Assembly: GCA_017621455.1 (NCBI GenBank)
Contig: JAGATC010000010.1
Coordinates: forward strand, 1 to 64,000
Direction: 5' to 3'
Length of the DNA: 64,000 nucleotides
Source of the DNA: Alistipes sp.
GTDB lineage: Bacteria > Bacteroidota > Bacteroidia > Bacteroidales > Rikenellaceae
Shown here: one piece after another, positions 17,882 through 27,260 of the stretch
Layout: the number at the start of each line of letters is the position of its first letter
Position numbering within the stretch: the first letter of the stretch is position 1
Notes under the pieces: model-generated
What the model was told of the DNA's origin: nothing
Seen by the model: only the letters and a program-made list of their open reading frames with translations
Databases searched by the model: none
Program-made: the position numbers and the translations under genes

Positions 17882-18937
17882 TTAACACTCCGTAGGGAGC
17901 TTTTCAACAACCTTGGCGGCAATCTCCGCGTAGTACTCCTCAACTCTGGGATCGAAGCCTCCAGCGGGACGTCCCTCATCACTACCCTCCATAATAGACT
18001 GTATGATGGGCACCTGACCCAAGAGGTCGACACCAGCCTCCTCGGAATAACGCTTGGCACCACCCTGACCAAAGAGATAGTAACGATTGTTGGGGAGCTC
18101 CTCAGGTGTAAACCACGCCATGTTCTCTACAACACCCAGTACAGGAATATCTACCTGCGGGTGGCGGAACATCTCAACACCGCGCACGACGTCGGCAACA
18201 GCAACCTGCTGAGGTGTTGATACTATAACAGCGCCCGAAATCTTAATCTCGTTGATAATAGATAGGTGGATGTCTCCTGTGCCTGGAGGTAGGTCGATAA
18301 GAAGGTAGTCGAGTTTACCCCAGCGGGTCTGGTGTATAAGCTGATGCAGAGCATTGACAGCCATACCACCACGCCACATAAGAGCATCCGTAGGCTTAAT
18401 AAAGAATCCAATAGACATAATCTTGATACCCAACGACTGTGAGGGGATGATAAAGTCGTGGCCCTCCTCGTCGCGTTCAGCATCGGGAATATACCCCTCA
18501 ACACCGAACATCTTAGTCTGCGAAGGACCATAGATGTCGGCATCCAAAATACCTACATTATAACCTCGCTGGCGGAGTGCCACAGCGAGATTTGCCGTAA
18601 CCGTAGACTTACCAACGCCACCTTTACCCGATGCAACAGCCACAATGCGGCAAATATCCGTGGTGGTGGAGACATTCTCCTGACGGCGAGGCTTGGGTGC
18701 CGCCTCGCGAATGATGACCATAACCTGATTTTCAGGGAAGGTAGCCTTCATAAGTGCCTCAACCTGGCGCTTAATCTTCTGTGCAAAGGGGTCACGTGCC
18801 TTCTGAAAGCGTAGTGTGATAGCTATAGAGCCATCCTCACCCCTATCAGCGCGGTCAACAAAGCCACTAACGACAATGTTGTCGTTAGTCTCGGGGTGTA
18901 TAATAGTCCTTAGTAACTGTTCAAGCTGTTCGTTCAT
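17882..18937 (-). CDS. mrp: Mrp/ApbC-type P-loop ATPase, iron-sulfur cluster carrier
   Basis: Mrp proteins carry and transfer Fe-S clusters. The 351-residue protein has an N-terminal MIP18/DUF59-like domain (about 1-85), then a deviant Walker A GKGGVGKS at 104-111 and the ATPase core with DADIYGPS and LLIDLPPGTGD. In the classical family a CxxC pair binds the cluster at the dimer interface. In the matching place here (VVENMAWFTPEELPNNRYYLFG) there is no Cys pair, so cluster binding must differ or be absent. The gene lies 10 bases after sppA and is likely co-transcribed with it. Confidence 0.88.
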   Translation of the reverse strand: MNEQLEQLLRTIIHPETNDNIVVSGFVDRADRGEDGSIAITLRFQKARDPFAQKIKRQVEALMKATFPENQVMVIIREAAPKPRRQENVSTTTDICRIVAVASGKGGVGKSTVTANLAVALRQRGYNVGILDADIYGPSQTKMFGVEGYIPDAERDEEGHDFIIPSQSLGIKIMSIGFFIKPTDALMWRGGMAVNALHQLIHQTRWGKLDYLLIDLPPGTGDIHLSIINEIKISGAVIVSTPQQVAVADVVRGVEMFRHPQVDIPVLGVVENMAWFTPEELPNNRYYLFGQGGAKRYSEEAGVDLLGQVPIIQSIMEGSDEGRPAGGFDPRVEEYYAEIAAKVVEKLPTEC

Positions 18938-18947
18938 ATTTCAAAAA

Positions 18948-20777
18948 TTAAAGGTCGATGTGCATATCACCAGGTATGATGGCCTGTATGCCACCATTTG
19001 TCATAAGCATTGGGTTCTCTATAAATAGGTTTTTAATATCTTCGAAGTAGTAGCTATTGCCAAAGCCAAGGTTTACAGTTGCTGTGAAGCCCATATCCTG
19101 CATCCACTGCTCCCATTCGGTTAGAGGCGCGCGGAACTCATATAATGTATAGTTGTTCGAGATGCCGGCAAGCTGCGTAGCCTTAGCCACAGCGTGTGTA
19201 AAGCCTCCAATCTCGTCTACAAGACCAATAGTTAGGGCGTTGCTGCCGCTCCATACTCTACCCTCGGCTATAGCATAGACATCCTCTATAGGAAGGTTAC
19301 GTCCCTCAGCGACGAGAGAGGTGAAGGTGTCGTATACGTCGTCGACGCCTACCTTAACATAGTTGCGCTGTGCTTCGGTGAGTGGACCAAGGAAGGTCAT
19401 GCCGCCAGCTGAGGGTGATGTTGCTGCGGTATCAATGGTAATACCCAACTTATTTTTGAGCGTGTCCTCAAGGTTAAACATCATGCCAAAGACACCGATA
19501 GAGCCTGTAAGCGTCAGTTTATTAGCGAAGATGTAGTCGGCAGGTGCCGAGATATAGTAGCCACCACTTGCAGCCATCTCACCCATAGATATAACCACAG
19601 GCTTACTTTGTTGCAAGAGTGTCATCTCGCGCCATACAACATCCGAGGCGAGGGCTGAGCCACCAGGTGAGTTAACACGTAAAACAACAGCCTTGGTGCG
19701 ACTATCGAGGCGTGCCTGACGAAGCTCCGCAGCGAGGCGTGAGCCATAGACATAGCCGTCCATATACATATTGCCGTCGACAATCTGACCATCGGCATAG
19801 ATGATGGCAACAAGAGGTTTATCAATACTCTCAAGAGCCCAGTCCTCTCCAACAGTGACACGCACGGGTGCGAGGTTTATTGCTGTGACATAGCTACGAA
19901 GCGAGACAGCATTAGGACCACCATAGCCACTACGCTTTGCACCACTCGAGTAGAAGAGGTCATAGACCTCATCCTCATACGCAATGCGGTCTATCATACC
20001 TCGCTCTAAGGCATCCTCCGGACGTTTAATCTCAAGGTTTTCGGCATAGCGCTTCAAATCCTCCTCGCTAAGACCACGGCTAACTGCAACATCGTGAACA
20101 ATGTCGTTCCACATAGAGTTGGTAATCAACTCCATCTGTTCGCGGTTCTCTGCCGACATATTTGTACGTATATATGGCTCCACAGCGCTCTTATACTTGC
20201 ACTCCGTAGGGCGGAACACCTCTACCTCCACATCGAGCTTATCCATCAAACCCTTGAAGAAGGTGAGACTCATGCCCACACCGCTCCACTCGAGCGAGCC
20301 CTCGGGCTGCAAGATAATCTGGTCGGCAGCCGTAGCAAGGTAGTACTCGCTCTGGGTGTACATATCGTCGTAGGCAACAATAAACTTACCCGACTCCTTG
20401 AAGCGCTCCAAGGCTCCGCGTAGCTCCTCGATATTCGTAGGCGACACACTACCCACGCCATTGCAGTTGATGCATATACCCTTAATGCGGCTATCCTCGG
20501 CAGCATTCTCAATAGCTGTGAGAGTCTCCAAGATGGTCACAGGCTGAGAAAACGTAAGCGATGAGGGGTCGAGAATACCCATCGTAGAGGTTGTAGGTCC
20601 GTCGATAATATCCTCAGAGAGGTTGATATAAAGCACGCTCTTTTCGGGAACAACCTCTGTCTCGAACTCGAAAGAGAAGAGTAGCGATACGAAAAAACAT
20701 ATAAATACTACCATCGATAATACAGAAGCCACAACAATTGCAAGAAGCGATGCTCCAAATACTTTCCAGAAATTCAT
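18948..20777 (-). CDS. sppA: Signal peptide peptidase SppA, long form
   Basis: SppA cleaves leftover signal peptides in the inner membrane. The 609-residue product is the tandem-domain long form (E. coli type). An N-terminal membrane anchor spans about residues 8-32. The general-base Lys is in ECKYKSAVEPY in the first half, and the nucleophile Ser is in SMGEMAASGGYY in the second half, as expected when the two catalytic residues come from different repeats. A minus-strand TATCTTTG box is at 20802-20809. The downstream mrp gene follows almost immediately. Confidence 0.93.
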   Translation of the reverse strand: MNFWKVFGASLLAIVVASVLSMVVFICFFVSLLFSFEFETEVVPEKSVLYINLSEDIIDGPTTSTMGILDPSSLTFSQPVTILETLTAIENAAEDSRIKGICINCNGVGSVSPTNIEELRGALERFKESGKFIVAYDDMYTQSEYYLATAADQIILQPEGSLEWSGVGMSLTFFKGLMDKLDVEVEVFRPTECKYKSAVEPYIRTNMSAENREQMELITNSMWNDIVHDVAVSRGLSEEDLKRYAENLEIKRPEDALERGMIDRIAYEDEVYDLFYSSGAKRSGYGGPNAVSLRSYVTAINLAPVRVTVGEDWALESIDKPLVAIIYADGQIVDGNMYMDGYVYGSRLAAELRQARLDSRTKAVVLRVNSPGGSALASDVVWREMTLLQQSKPVVISMGEMAASGGYYISAPADYIFANKLTLTGSIGVFGMMFNLEDTLKNKLGITIDTAATSPSAGGMTFLGPLTEAQRNYVKVGVDDVYDTFTSLVAEGRNLPIEDVYAIAEGRVWSGSNALTIGLVDEIGGFTHAVAKATQLAGISNNYTLYEFRAPLTEWEQWMQDMGFTATVNLGFGNSYYFEDIKNLFIENPMLMTNGGIQAIIPGDMHIDL

Positions 20778-20801
20778 ATCGTAATGATTTTATAGTTGCT
20801 A

Positions 20802-20809
20802 CAAAGATA
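20802..20809 (-). promoter_or_regulatory. -7 promoter element of sppA-mrp
   Basis: CAAAGATA on plus is TATCTTTG on minus, about 25 bases before the sppA ATG. Confidence 0.55.
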
Positions 20810-20908
20810 TAAAATTTTTCATCAACTTTAGCGCTATAGCCCTATAAGAGTGAGTAGAGGGTGGCCAATCTTTTTAGCCACCCTCCCATAATCGAATATT
20901 ACGCCTAC

Positions 20909-21439
20909 TTACTCGATGCCCAACTCAGCCTTAACTGCTGGGGTAATATCGGTAAGCGTTGCAGGGTCGAAATATGCCAAACCTGCAGATGCTGCCTGGT
21001 CGCCAGCAGTGTTGAAGATGGCCATGTAGCCACCCGCAGCTGCCACCTTCTTAACAGCCTCATCGGCCTTCTCGTAGATGGGAGACATAACCTCCTGCTC
21101 CTTGCGCTGCATATCCTGCTGAGCTATCTGCTGGAAGTCGGTGAAACGCTGCTGAAGCTGCTGAAGTTCCTGCTCCTTAAGCTGACGAATAGAGTCGGTA
21201 TATGTAGATACGTTCTTCTCGTAGTCTGCATAGAGCTTGTTAAACTCAACCTGAATCTGCTCAAGCTGATTCTGGAGATCCATACCATATGCCTCAAGGT
21301 TCTTAACGGCCTCCTGATACTCAGGCATGTTAGGCATTACGGCTGCGAGGTCTACGCGTCCGAACTTCTGACCAAATACTGTGGTAGCAGAGAATGCGAG
21401 CACTGCAACCAATGCGAATTTCATTAATTTCTTCATCAC
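20909..21439 (-). CDS. OmpH/Skp-family periplasmic chaperone, copy A
   Basis: Skp-like proteins hold unfolded outer-membrane proteins on the way to the BAM complex. The 176-residue product has a signal peptide (cleavage probably after VFG, about residue 23), then a highly charged helical hairpin rich in Gln and Glu (EQELQQLQQRFTDFQQIAQQDMQRKEQ is split between the two arms), typical of the tentacle fold. It lies 40 bases downstream of a second OmpH gene and not far from bamA on the same strand, the common Bacteroidales arrangement. The C-terminus ends in a short acidic tail. Confidence 0.88.
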   Translation of the reverse strand: MMKKLMKFALVAVLAFSATTVFGQKFGRVDLAAVMPNMPEYQEAVKNLEAYGMDLQNQLEQIQVEFNKLYADYEKNVSTYTDSIRQLKEQELQQLQQRFTDFQQIAQQDMQRKEQEVMSPIYEKADEAVKKVAAAGGYMAIFNTAGDQAASAGLAYFDPATLTDITPAVKAELGIE

Positions 21440-21479
21440 TAATACTTTCCTTATGTTTCTAAATATTTATTGTCTCAGA

Positions 21480-21986
21480 CTATTTGAGTGCCTCGATAAT
21501 GCGGTCGGTGAAGTCCACCTTTGTTGAGTAGTAGAGGATGGTGGGGTTTGCCGAGATGTCGATAACGAGGTCGTAGCCATACATCTTCGAGAAGCTCTCT
21601 ATTGTTGTAAAGACACGCTGCTGGATGGGCTGGATAAGCTCCAAGCGCTTCTGCATCAACTCTCCATCGGTGCCAAACAAAGACTCCTGATACTCGGTAG
21701 CCTCGGCCTCCTTCTGTAGTATTAGCTGCTCCTGCTGCTGACGTGCGCTCTCTGAAAGCGATGCGCGACGCTGCATATAGCTATTATATAGGTTCTCAAC
21801 CTCTGCAAACTTAGCGTCTACCCTCTCTTGGTAATCCTCGGCAAGTGTCTCGAGAGACTCCAAGGCTTTGTTATACTCGCTGATAGACTTAAAGACCTTC
21901 TCGCTATCAATGACCATATAGTTCTGTGCTGAACAGATGCCTGCAGTCATCATTACTGCCATTAACGCTAAAATAACTCGTTTCAT
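21480..21986 (-). CDS. OmpH/Skp-family periplasmic chaperone, copy B
   Basis: This is a second Skp-like chaperone gene. I start at the ATG at 21986, which gives 168 residues and a clean signal peptide (MKRVILALMAVMMTAGICSAQ). The frame can be extended nine codons upstream, but that puts charged residues before the signal. The body is a charged coiled coil, and the C-terminal strand region (YDLVIDISANPTILYY) is well conserved in the family. It precedes copy A and follows bamA on the same strand. A minus-strand TATATTTG box at 22046-22053 suggests that the OmpH pair has its own promoter downstream of bamA. Confidence 0.88.
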   Translation of the reverse strand: MKRVILALMAVMMTAGICSAQNYMVIDSEKVFKSISEYNKALESLETLAEDYQERVDAKFAEVENLYNSYMQRRASLSESARQQQEQLILQKEAEATEYQESLFGTDGELMQKRLELIQPIQQRVFTTIESFSKMYGYDLVIDISANPTILYYSTKVDFTDRIIEALK

Positions 21987-22045
21987 AGTATGAAGTTTTT
22001 TGGTTCGAAACAATTATAATCACGTAATTTTTACATTACCCTCTA

Positions 22046-22053
22046 CAAATATA
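22046..22053 (-). promoter_or_regulatory. -7 promoter element of the OmpH pair
   Basis: CAAATATA on plus is TATATTTG on minus; transcription would start about 50 bases before the chosen OmpH start. Confidence 0.5.
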
Positions 22054-22086
22054 ATGAAATAATCTCAAAAATATTGCCACTTAGGG

Positions 22087-24636
22087 TTAGAATTGTTGAC
22101 CCATGACGAAGTGGAACTGCGAACCACTACGCTTTGTCTTGCCGTACGCTGGGTCGAAACCATAACCCCAGTCGATGCCGAGCATACCTACGATGGGCAG
22201 ATAGAGGCGCACACCAACACCCGCCGAACGCTTAATCTTAAATGGCGAGAACTCCTTCCATGAGTTGAAACCGTTACCTCCCTCGAGGAAGCCAAGCACA
22301 TAGATTGACGAGTTAGGCTTCATGATAATGGGGTAGCGAAGCTCCACGGTATACTTATTATATGCCACCGAGTAGTAGTTCGAGGGGTCAAGAGCACCAT
22401 CCTCATAACCACGCAATGAGATGATGTCGACACCATAGATGTTATAGCCGGTCATACCGTCACCACCAATCTCGAAACGCTCGAAGGGCGATACCTTATT
22501 CTTATTATAGTGACCCAAGAATCCCATCTCGGCGCCAAGCATAAGAACAAGATTCTGGTTTTGCGTAAGCGGGAAGTACCAGCGACCCTTAAGCAACCAC
22601 TTGTGGAACTCTATCCAGCGGTAGCGATCCTGATCCGAGAGGTTGGGGTCGGCGTAGTTCTTGCCATCCCACAACGAGAATGGAGGTGTAGCCTGCACCG
22701 AGAGCGTAAACTCCGAACCCGAACGCGAGAAGAATGGCGCGTCGACACTCGAACGCTGCAATACCAGCTTCAACGAGAGGGTGTTAGAGTTACCCTCGCT
22801 CATGATGAACGAATTCCATCCCTTAAGACCATAGCGCTGGTAGCCCAACTCACCATAGAACGTGAAGTATGGGTCGGGCCACTGCAGACGCTTACCCAAA
22901 CCAACGGCGAGACCCATCGAGCGGTAGTACATCGAGGCATCCTGCCATACGTAGTAGGCGTTGTTCTGCTCAGAGATATATCCCGAGATGGTGAATGAGT
23001 TAGGACGACGACCTCCGAGCCATGGGTCGGTGAAGCTCAACGATAGTGCCTTATAGTAGGTGCCGTTTGTCTGTCCCGAGATTGAGAGACGCTGATTCTG
23101 TCCCGAGGGATATGGTCTCCAGGCGCCCTTCTTGAAGAAGTTTCGCATAGAGAGGTTGTTCAGCGTGACACCGATGCTACCTACGAAGGTGCCCGAGCCC
23201 CAACCACCAGCAATGTTAAACTGGTCTGAAGCCTTCTCCTGCAATGGCCAGTTGATGTTTACGAGTTCGTCGCTTACAGGCTGAATATCGGGGATGATGG
23301 CCTGCTCGTCGAAGTGTCCCATGCCCATAAGCGTACGCATGGTCTGCATCAACAGTGCGCGGTTGTATAGGTCGCCAGGGCGGACATATAGCTCACGGCG
23401 GATAACCTCGTCGTCGATGCGCATATTTCCTGAGATGCCCACCTCGTTAATCGTAAAGGGCTTACCCTCGAAGATACGAATCTCGAGGTCGAGCGAATCG
23501 GGACCTACAACAATCTCAGCAGGCTCTATTTGCGACATGAGGTAGCCGTTATTGTTGTAGAGCGACGATATAGACATCTCTTCAGGATTCATCTCCTTGC
23601 CTATACCGAGGCGCTTGTGCATCGACTTCTTGTCGTATACGTCGCCAGGTTGCACGCCAAACATCGACGAGAGCTGCTCGGTGGTATAGACTGAGTTACC
23701 CACCCAGTTGATGTTGCGGATGTAGTATTTGTTACCCTCCGACACCTTGATGTCGATGCCGAGAGTCTTATCGTCGATGTAGTAGATAGAGTCGCTGACG
23801 ATGGTGGCATTGCGGTAGCCTCGCGAGTTGTAGAAGTCCAACAGATACTCTTTATCTGCCTCGTAGTCCTCCTCAATGAGCTTACGATTCTGGAAGAAGA
23901 GGATGCTCTTCTGGTGTGTCTTCTTGAATGTGCGGCGCAGACGCTTATCCTCGAAGTTGTCGTTACCCTCGAAGTTGATGACACCCACACGTACCTTAGG
24001 TCCGCGGTCGATGTCGAAGGTTACGTTCACGCACTGCTCGTAGATGCTGTCGTTGGTGATGCGCACATCCACCTCACACGTAAGAAAACCCTTCTCGGCA
24101 TAGTGCTCCTTGATGAGCTTGACGTTCTTGTCGATGACATAGTCCGAGAGCTCGGTGTTGCGACGAAGCTTGAGCACCTCCTCCTTGAGGTCCTTGGCCT
24201 TGGAGTTGCTCACGCCCGTGATGTTCCACCCTAAGATACGTGCACGCTCCTTGAGGAATACTTCCAAGTCGAGTGAGTCGCCCTCGATGGTGGCACCTAT
24301 CTGAATGTCGGAGAAGTAGCGTGGTGCCCATAGTCGCTGCATGGCGTTCGATATAAACTTACTGGGAAGATATATCGAGTCGCCCTCCTGGAGACCTGCC
24401 GACGACTTCAAAATATCGTGGTTGAGGTACTTAACACCGTGAAGGTTGATTTTGCGTATGTAGTAAAGCTTGCCGTCACCCTCGGTGAATACGGGGGCAT
24501 TAAGGTCGAAATCTACCGAGTCGGCAATCTCGTTATTTGAGCTATCGCCAAGGGTGTAACGCTGCTGCGCCTCGGCAATAGTCGTTGCTGAGACGAGCGC
24601 CACAATGGCGATAAGTGCTATTTTGAGTAGTCTCAT
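22087..24636 (-). CDS. bamA: BamA, outer-membrane protein assembly factor
   Basis: BamA is the essential Omp85 barrel that inserts beta-barrel proteins into the outer membrane. The 849-residue protein has a signal peptide (to about residue 23), five POTRA repeats in the first half (for example ITGVSNSKAKDLKEEV and FEGNDNFEDKRLRR), and a 16-strand barrel in the second half. It ends in Phe (HFVMGQQF), the usual outer-membrane C-terminal signal. The barrel contains the GYNIYGVDIISLRGYED segment. The start codon lies three bases after the uppS stop, so the two are translated from one message. The OmpH chaperones follow. Confidence 0.94.
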   Translation of the reverse strand: MRLLKIALIAIVALVSATTIAEAQQRYTLGDSSNNEIADSVDFDLNAPVFTEGDGKLYYIRKINLHGVKYLNHDILKSSAGLQEGDSIYLPSKFISNAMQRLWAPRYFSDIQIGATIEGDSLDLEVFLKERARILGWNITGVSNSKAKDLKEEVLKLRRNTELSDYVIDKNVKLIKEHYAEKGFLTCEVDVRITNDSIYEQCVNVTFDIDRGPKVRVGVINFEGNDNFEDKRLRRTFKKTHQKSILFFQNRKLIEEDYEADKEYLLDFYNSRGYRNATIVSDSIYYIDDKTLGIDIKVSEGNKYYIRNINWVGNSVYTTEQLSSMFGVQPGDVYDKKSMHKRLGIGKEMNPEEMSISSLYNNNGYLMSQIEPAEIVVGPDSLDLEIRIFEGKPFTINEVGISGNMRIDDEVIRRELYVRPGDLYNRALLMQTMRTLMGMGHFDEQAIIPDIQPVSDELVNINWPLQEKASDQFNIAGGWGSGTFVGSIGVTLNNLSMRNFFKKGAWRPYPSGQNQRLSISGQTNGTYYKALSLSFTDPWLGGRRPNSFTISGYISEQNNAYYVWQDASMYYRSMGLAVGLGKRLQWPDPYFTFYGELGYQRYGLKGWNSFIMSEGNSNTLSLKLVLQRSSVDAPFFSRSGSEFTLSVQATPPFSLWDGKNYADPNLSDQDRYRWIEFHKWLLKGRWYFPLTQNQNLVLMLGAEMGFLGHYNKNKVSPFERFEIGGDGMTGYNIYGVDIISLRGYEDGALDPSNYYSVAYNKYTVELRYPIIMKPNSSIYVLGFLEGGNGFNSWKEFSPFKIKRSAGVGVRLYLPIVGMLGIDWGYGFDPAYGKTKRSGSQFHFVMGQQF

Positions 24637-24639
24637 CTA

Positions 24640-25371
24640 TTATCTCTCCTCTTTATCTTTCGTCACCAAGCCGTAGCGACGCTCGCGGCTTGCGTAGATA
24701 TTCAGTGCGCGCTGGAAGTCCTCCTCGCCGAAGTCGGGCCACAGCACCTCGGGGAAGTACATCTCCGAGTAGGACGCCTGCCAGAGCAGGAAGTTGCTGA
24801 GGCGGTATTCGCCACTTGTGCGAATGATAAGGTCGGGGTCGGGGACTCCTGCTGTCATGAGCGAATCGGAGAACAACGCCTCGTCAATATCCTCAATCTT
24901 AACCTCTCCCTCTTTCACGCGGCGTGCTATATCCTGCAGGGCCAACACCATCTCGCGACGTGACGAGTAGTTAAAAGCTAAAATGAGATTTAGGCGCTTA
25001 CCAGGGGCGGTTACCGTCTCGATGTGGTTAATCATGTCGAGCACCTTCTGCGAAAAGCGGTTACGCTCACCCATTATCTTAACATTTACACCCTCGGCAA
25101 CAAGCTCATCGGCCTTGCTCGCTACCATCGAGCAGAAGAGCTCCATGATGGCGTCAATCTCGGCCTGTGGGCGTCCCCAGTTCTCGGTGGAGAAGGTGTA
25201 TAGCGTCAAGTATTCGATACCTGCTACGCCCGCTGCACGAACCACGGCATCTACAGCCTTTGCGCCTGCAATATGCCCCTCGTAGCGCTCCTTGCCACGC
25301 TGCTTCGCCCAACGACCATTGCCATCCATAATGATGGCCACGTGCTTAGGTATTGATCTTTTTTCGCTCAT
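24640..25371 (-). CDS. uppS: Undecaprenyl diphosphate synthase (isoprenyl transferase)
   Basis: UppS builds the C55 lipid carrier for peptidoglycan and polysaccharide export. The catalytic region HVAIIMDGNGRWA is intact (Asp of DGNGRW), as are the ALVFNYSSR-like segment (LAFNYSSRREM) and the C-terminal DLIIRTSGEYRLSNFLLWQ and RALNIYASRERRYG. I start at the ATG at 25371 (243 residues). The frame extends seven codons further, but MSEKRSIPKHVA is the usual N-terminus. bamA follows with a 3-base gap. A near-match -7 box (TTAATTTG) lies just before the start. Confidence 0.93.
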   Translation of the reverse strand: MSEKRSIPKHVAIIMDGNGRWAKQRGKERYEGHIAGAKAVDAVVRAAGVAGIEYLTLYTFSTENWGRPQAEIDAIMELFCSMVASKADELVAEGVNVKIMGERNRFSQKVLDMINHIETVTAPGKRLNLILAFNYSSRREMVLALQDIARRVKEGEVKIEDIDEALFSDSLMTAGVPDPDLIIRTSGEYRLSNFLLWQASYSEMYFPEVLWPDFGEEDFQRALNIYASRERRYGLVTKDKEER

Positions 25372-25518
25372 AATAACCCGCAAATTAAGCAATAAAATTC
25401 ACAACTCGCAAATCCTCAGCAACATTATTTTTCACGCACGAGCGCGTAGAAGTGTGTAACTGTCGCGATTACAGAGGATTATGACGTTATGCAACAACGC
25501 GTGCGGGGAGTGTCGAAA

Positions 25519-26379
25519 TCAGCGTTTATCGACGCCCCACATCATCTTTTCTCTTAACGTGTCGTAGAAAGTATTATTATGCGGCATTGCTAAAATTAGT
25601 CTCTTTGTCGCCAACTTGACCCTTACTTCGTCGCCATCGTGGAGGGTGTAGGTGCGGTTATCCGCAGAGATTGACGCCTCGCCTTCGCGTGAGCTTATGC
25701 GGAGGGTTATCACCGAGCTGTCTGGCACCACCACAGGGCGCATCGTAAGGTTGTGTGGAGCGATGGGTGAGAGCACAAAGCAGCGACACATGGGGTCGAC
25801 AATAGGACCTCCGGCACTTAGCGAGTAGGCTGTTGAGCCTGTGGGTGTTGCGACAACAAGACCATCACCGTGGTATGTCGCCACATAGTTGTCGTTGATA
25901 AGCGTCTCGACCGAAATCATAGACGAGCCATGGCGGTTTATAGAGATCTCGTTAAGTGCTGTAAACTGCTCGTTGCGACCCTCAACCGAGAGCATAATAC
26001 GTTGCTCGAAGTGCAGAGCACCCTCGTTTATTGCGCGGAAAAGCTCTTCGATACCCTTGCCATCGTCGGCGGTGAGATAGCCCAGGCGCCCAGAGTTGAT
26101 GCCAACCACAGGAATATCTTCATTTGGCAGCAGTGCCACAGCTTCGAGAAGTGTTCCGTCGCCACCATAGGTGATCATCACGTCGTTACCCGTAGCCTTG
26201 GGTGCGGTGCTATAGCGGCACTTGGGGGCTATGGCGATACCTGTTGCGGCGGTTATTGCCTCTGCAAAATCCTCATTAACAACATAATCCATTGCATAGC
26301 GCTCGATTTCGTGAAGTATTGTCGAGAGCTGCTCGGGGTTATGTTTTACCTGTTTGCGAGAAAAAAGTATTATGTTCAT
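25519..26379 (-). CDS. nadK: NAD kinase
   Basis: NadK phosphorylates NAD to NADP. The 286-residue product begins [10 protein letters not shown]; a longer frame up to 26493 is rejected because it runs through the promoter region. Family motifs are GGDGTLLEA (near residue 70), NEISI, and [23 protein letters not shown] with the substrate-binding loop. The promoter is interlocked with that of pdxJ on the other strand. The gap to uppS is about 125 bases. Confidence 0.93.
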   Translation of the reverse strand: MNIILFSRKQVKHNPEQLSTILHEIERYAMDYVVNEDFAEAITAATGIAIAPKCRYSTAPKATGNDVMITYGGDGTLLEAVALLPNEDIPVVGINSGRLGYLTADDGKGIEELFRAINEGALHFEQRIMLSVEGRNEQFTALNEISINRHGSSMISVETLINDNYVATYHGDGLVVATPTGSTAYSLSAGGPIVDPMCRCFVLSPIAPHNLTMRPVVVPDSSVITLRISSREGEASISADNRTYTLHDGDEVRVKLATKRLILAMPHNNTFYDTLREKMMWGVDKR

Positions 26380-26409
26380 TGCTCGGAAATGAAAAAAATC
26401 GTAACTTTG
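26379..26409 (+). promoter_or_regulatory. Promoter of pdxJ, interlocked with the nadK promoter
   Basis: TTG (26379-26381) and TAACTTTG (26402-26409) are 20 bases apart. The -33 box touches the nadK start codon. Transcription to the right would start near 26415. Confidence 0.6.
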
Positions 26410-26415
26410 CTTTTG

Positions 26416-26445
26416 CAAATATACAAAAAAGAATGCGGTTTTCAA
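26416..26445 (-). promoter_or_regulatory. Promoter of nadK, interlocked with the pdxJ promoter
   Basis: On minus, TTG (26443-26445) and TATATTTG (26416-26423) are 19 bases apart. Transcription to the left would start near 26410, giving a leader of about 30 bases. Confidence 0.6.
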
Positions 26446-26508
26446 TACATGGAGGCCTATTTCTTTCGTTGTATAGTGCAACCGATGAACCAACCTAAGA
26501 TGAAAATT

Positions 26509-27240
26509 ATGACAAAGTTAAGCGTGAATATTAACAAGATTGCTGTTGTTCGCAATTCGCGTGGCGGCAATGTGCCCAATCTCCTTAAGGCGGCTTTAGA
26601 CATCGAGCGCTTTGGTGCCGATGGCATCACGGTGCATCCCCGCCCCGATGCTCGTCATATCCGCTACTCGGATGTCCGCGAGCTTAAGGCAAATATTGCC
26701 ACGGAGCTAAACGTCGAGGGTAACCCCATCGAGAGCTTCTGTGAGCTTGTTGAGGAGGTCTGCCCCGCGCAGGTTACACTTGTTCCAGATGCCGAGGATG
26801 CCATCACCTCGTCGGCAGGTTGGGACACCATCAAGCATCGTGATTTCTTGCGTGCTATGGCCGACCGCTTCCACCGCAAGGGTATCCGCGTATCAATCTT
26901 CGTCGACCCTGTTGTTGAGATGGTTACGGCGGCTAAGGATTGTGGTGCTGACCGCGTAGAGCTATATACCGAGGCCTATGCTTCGGGCTATGCTCAGGAT
27001 CGCGAGGCTGCCATCGCGCCCTATGTTGCTGCTGCCGAGGAGGCTCGCCGCGTGGGCCTTGGTCTGAATGCCGGTCACGACCTAAATACCGAGAATTTGC
27101 AATATTTTATTGAGCGTATCCCATGGGTTGACGAGGTATCTATAGGCCACGCCCTCATTAGCGATGCACTCTACTGGGGTTTGGAGAATACCGTGTCTAT
27201 CTACCAGCGTTGCATATCGCGTGCCGCCGAGGATAACTAG
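26509..27240 (+). CDS. pdxJ: Pyridoxine 5'-phosphate synthase
   Basis: PdxJ closes the pyridine ring in the DXP-dependent vitamin B6 pathway. The 243-residue product has [17 protein letters not shown] at the N-terminus, [17 protein letters not shown], the catalytic Glu and His region ([10 protein letters not shown]), VSIFVDP and the C-terminal [11 protein letters not shown] and [13 protein letters not shown]. The ATG at 26509 fits the family; in-frame ATGs at 26485 and 26500 are possible, and the much longer frame to 25870 overlaps nadK antisense and is not real. cca follows after 20 bases. Confidence 0.93.
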   Translation: MTKLSVNINKIAVVRNSRGGNVPNLLKAALDIERFGADGITVHPRPDARHIRYSDVRELKANIATELNVEGNPIESFCELVEEVCPAQVTLVPDAEDAITSSAGWDTIKHRDFLRAMADRFHRKGIRVSIFVDPVVEMVTAAKDCGADRVELYTEAYASGYAQDREAAIAPYVAAAEEARRVGLGLNAGHDLNTENLQYFIERIPWVDEVSIGHALISDALYWGLENTVSIYQRCISRAAEDN

Positions 27241-27260
27241 TCCACTTTACATAAGATTTT

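Noticed and set aside
25870..26508. N-terminal extension of pdxJ over nadK
   Set aside because: PdxJ proteins start at [10 protein letters not shown], and the extension runs antisense through nadK and both promoters.
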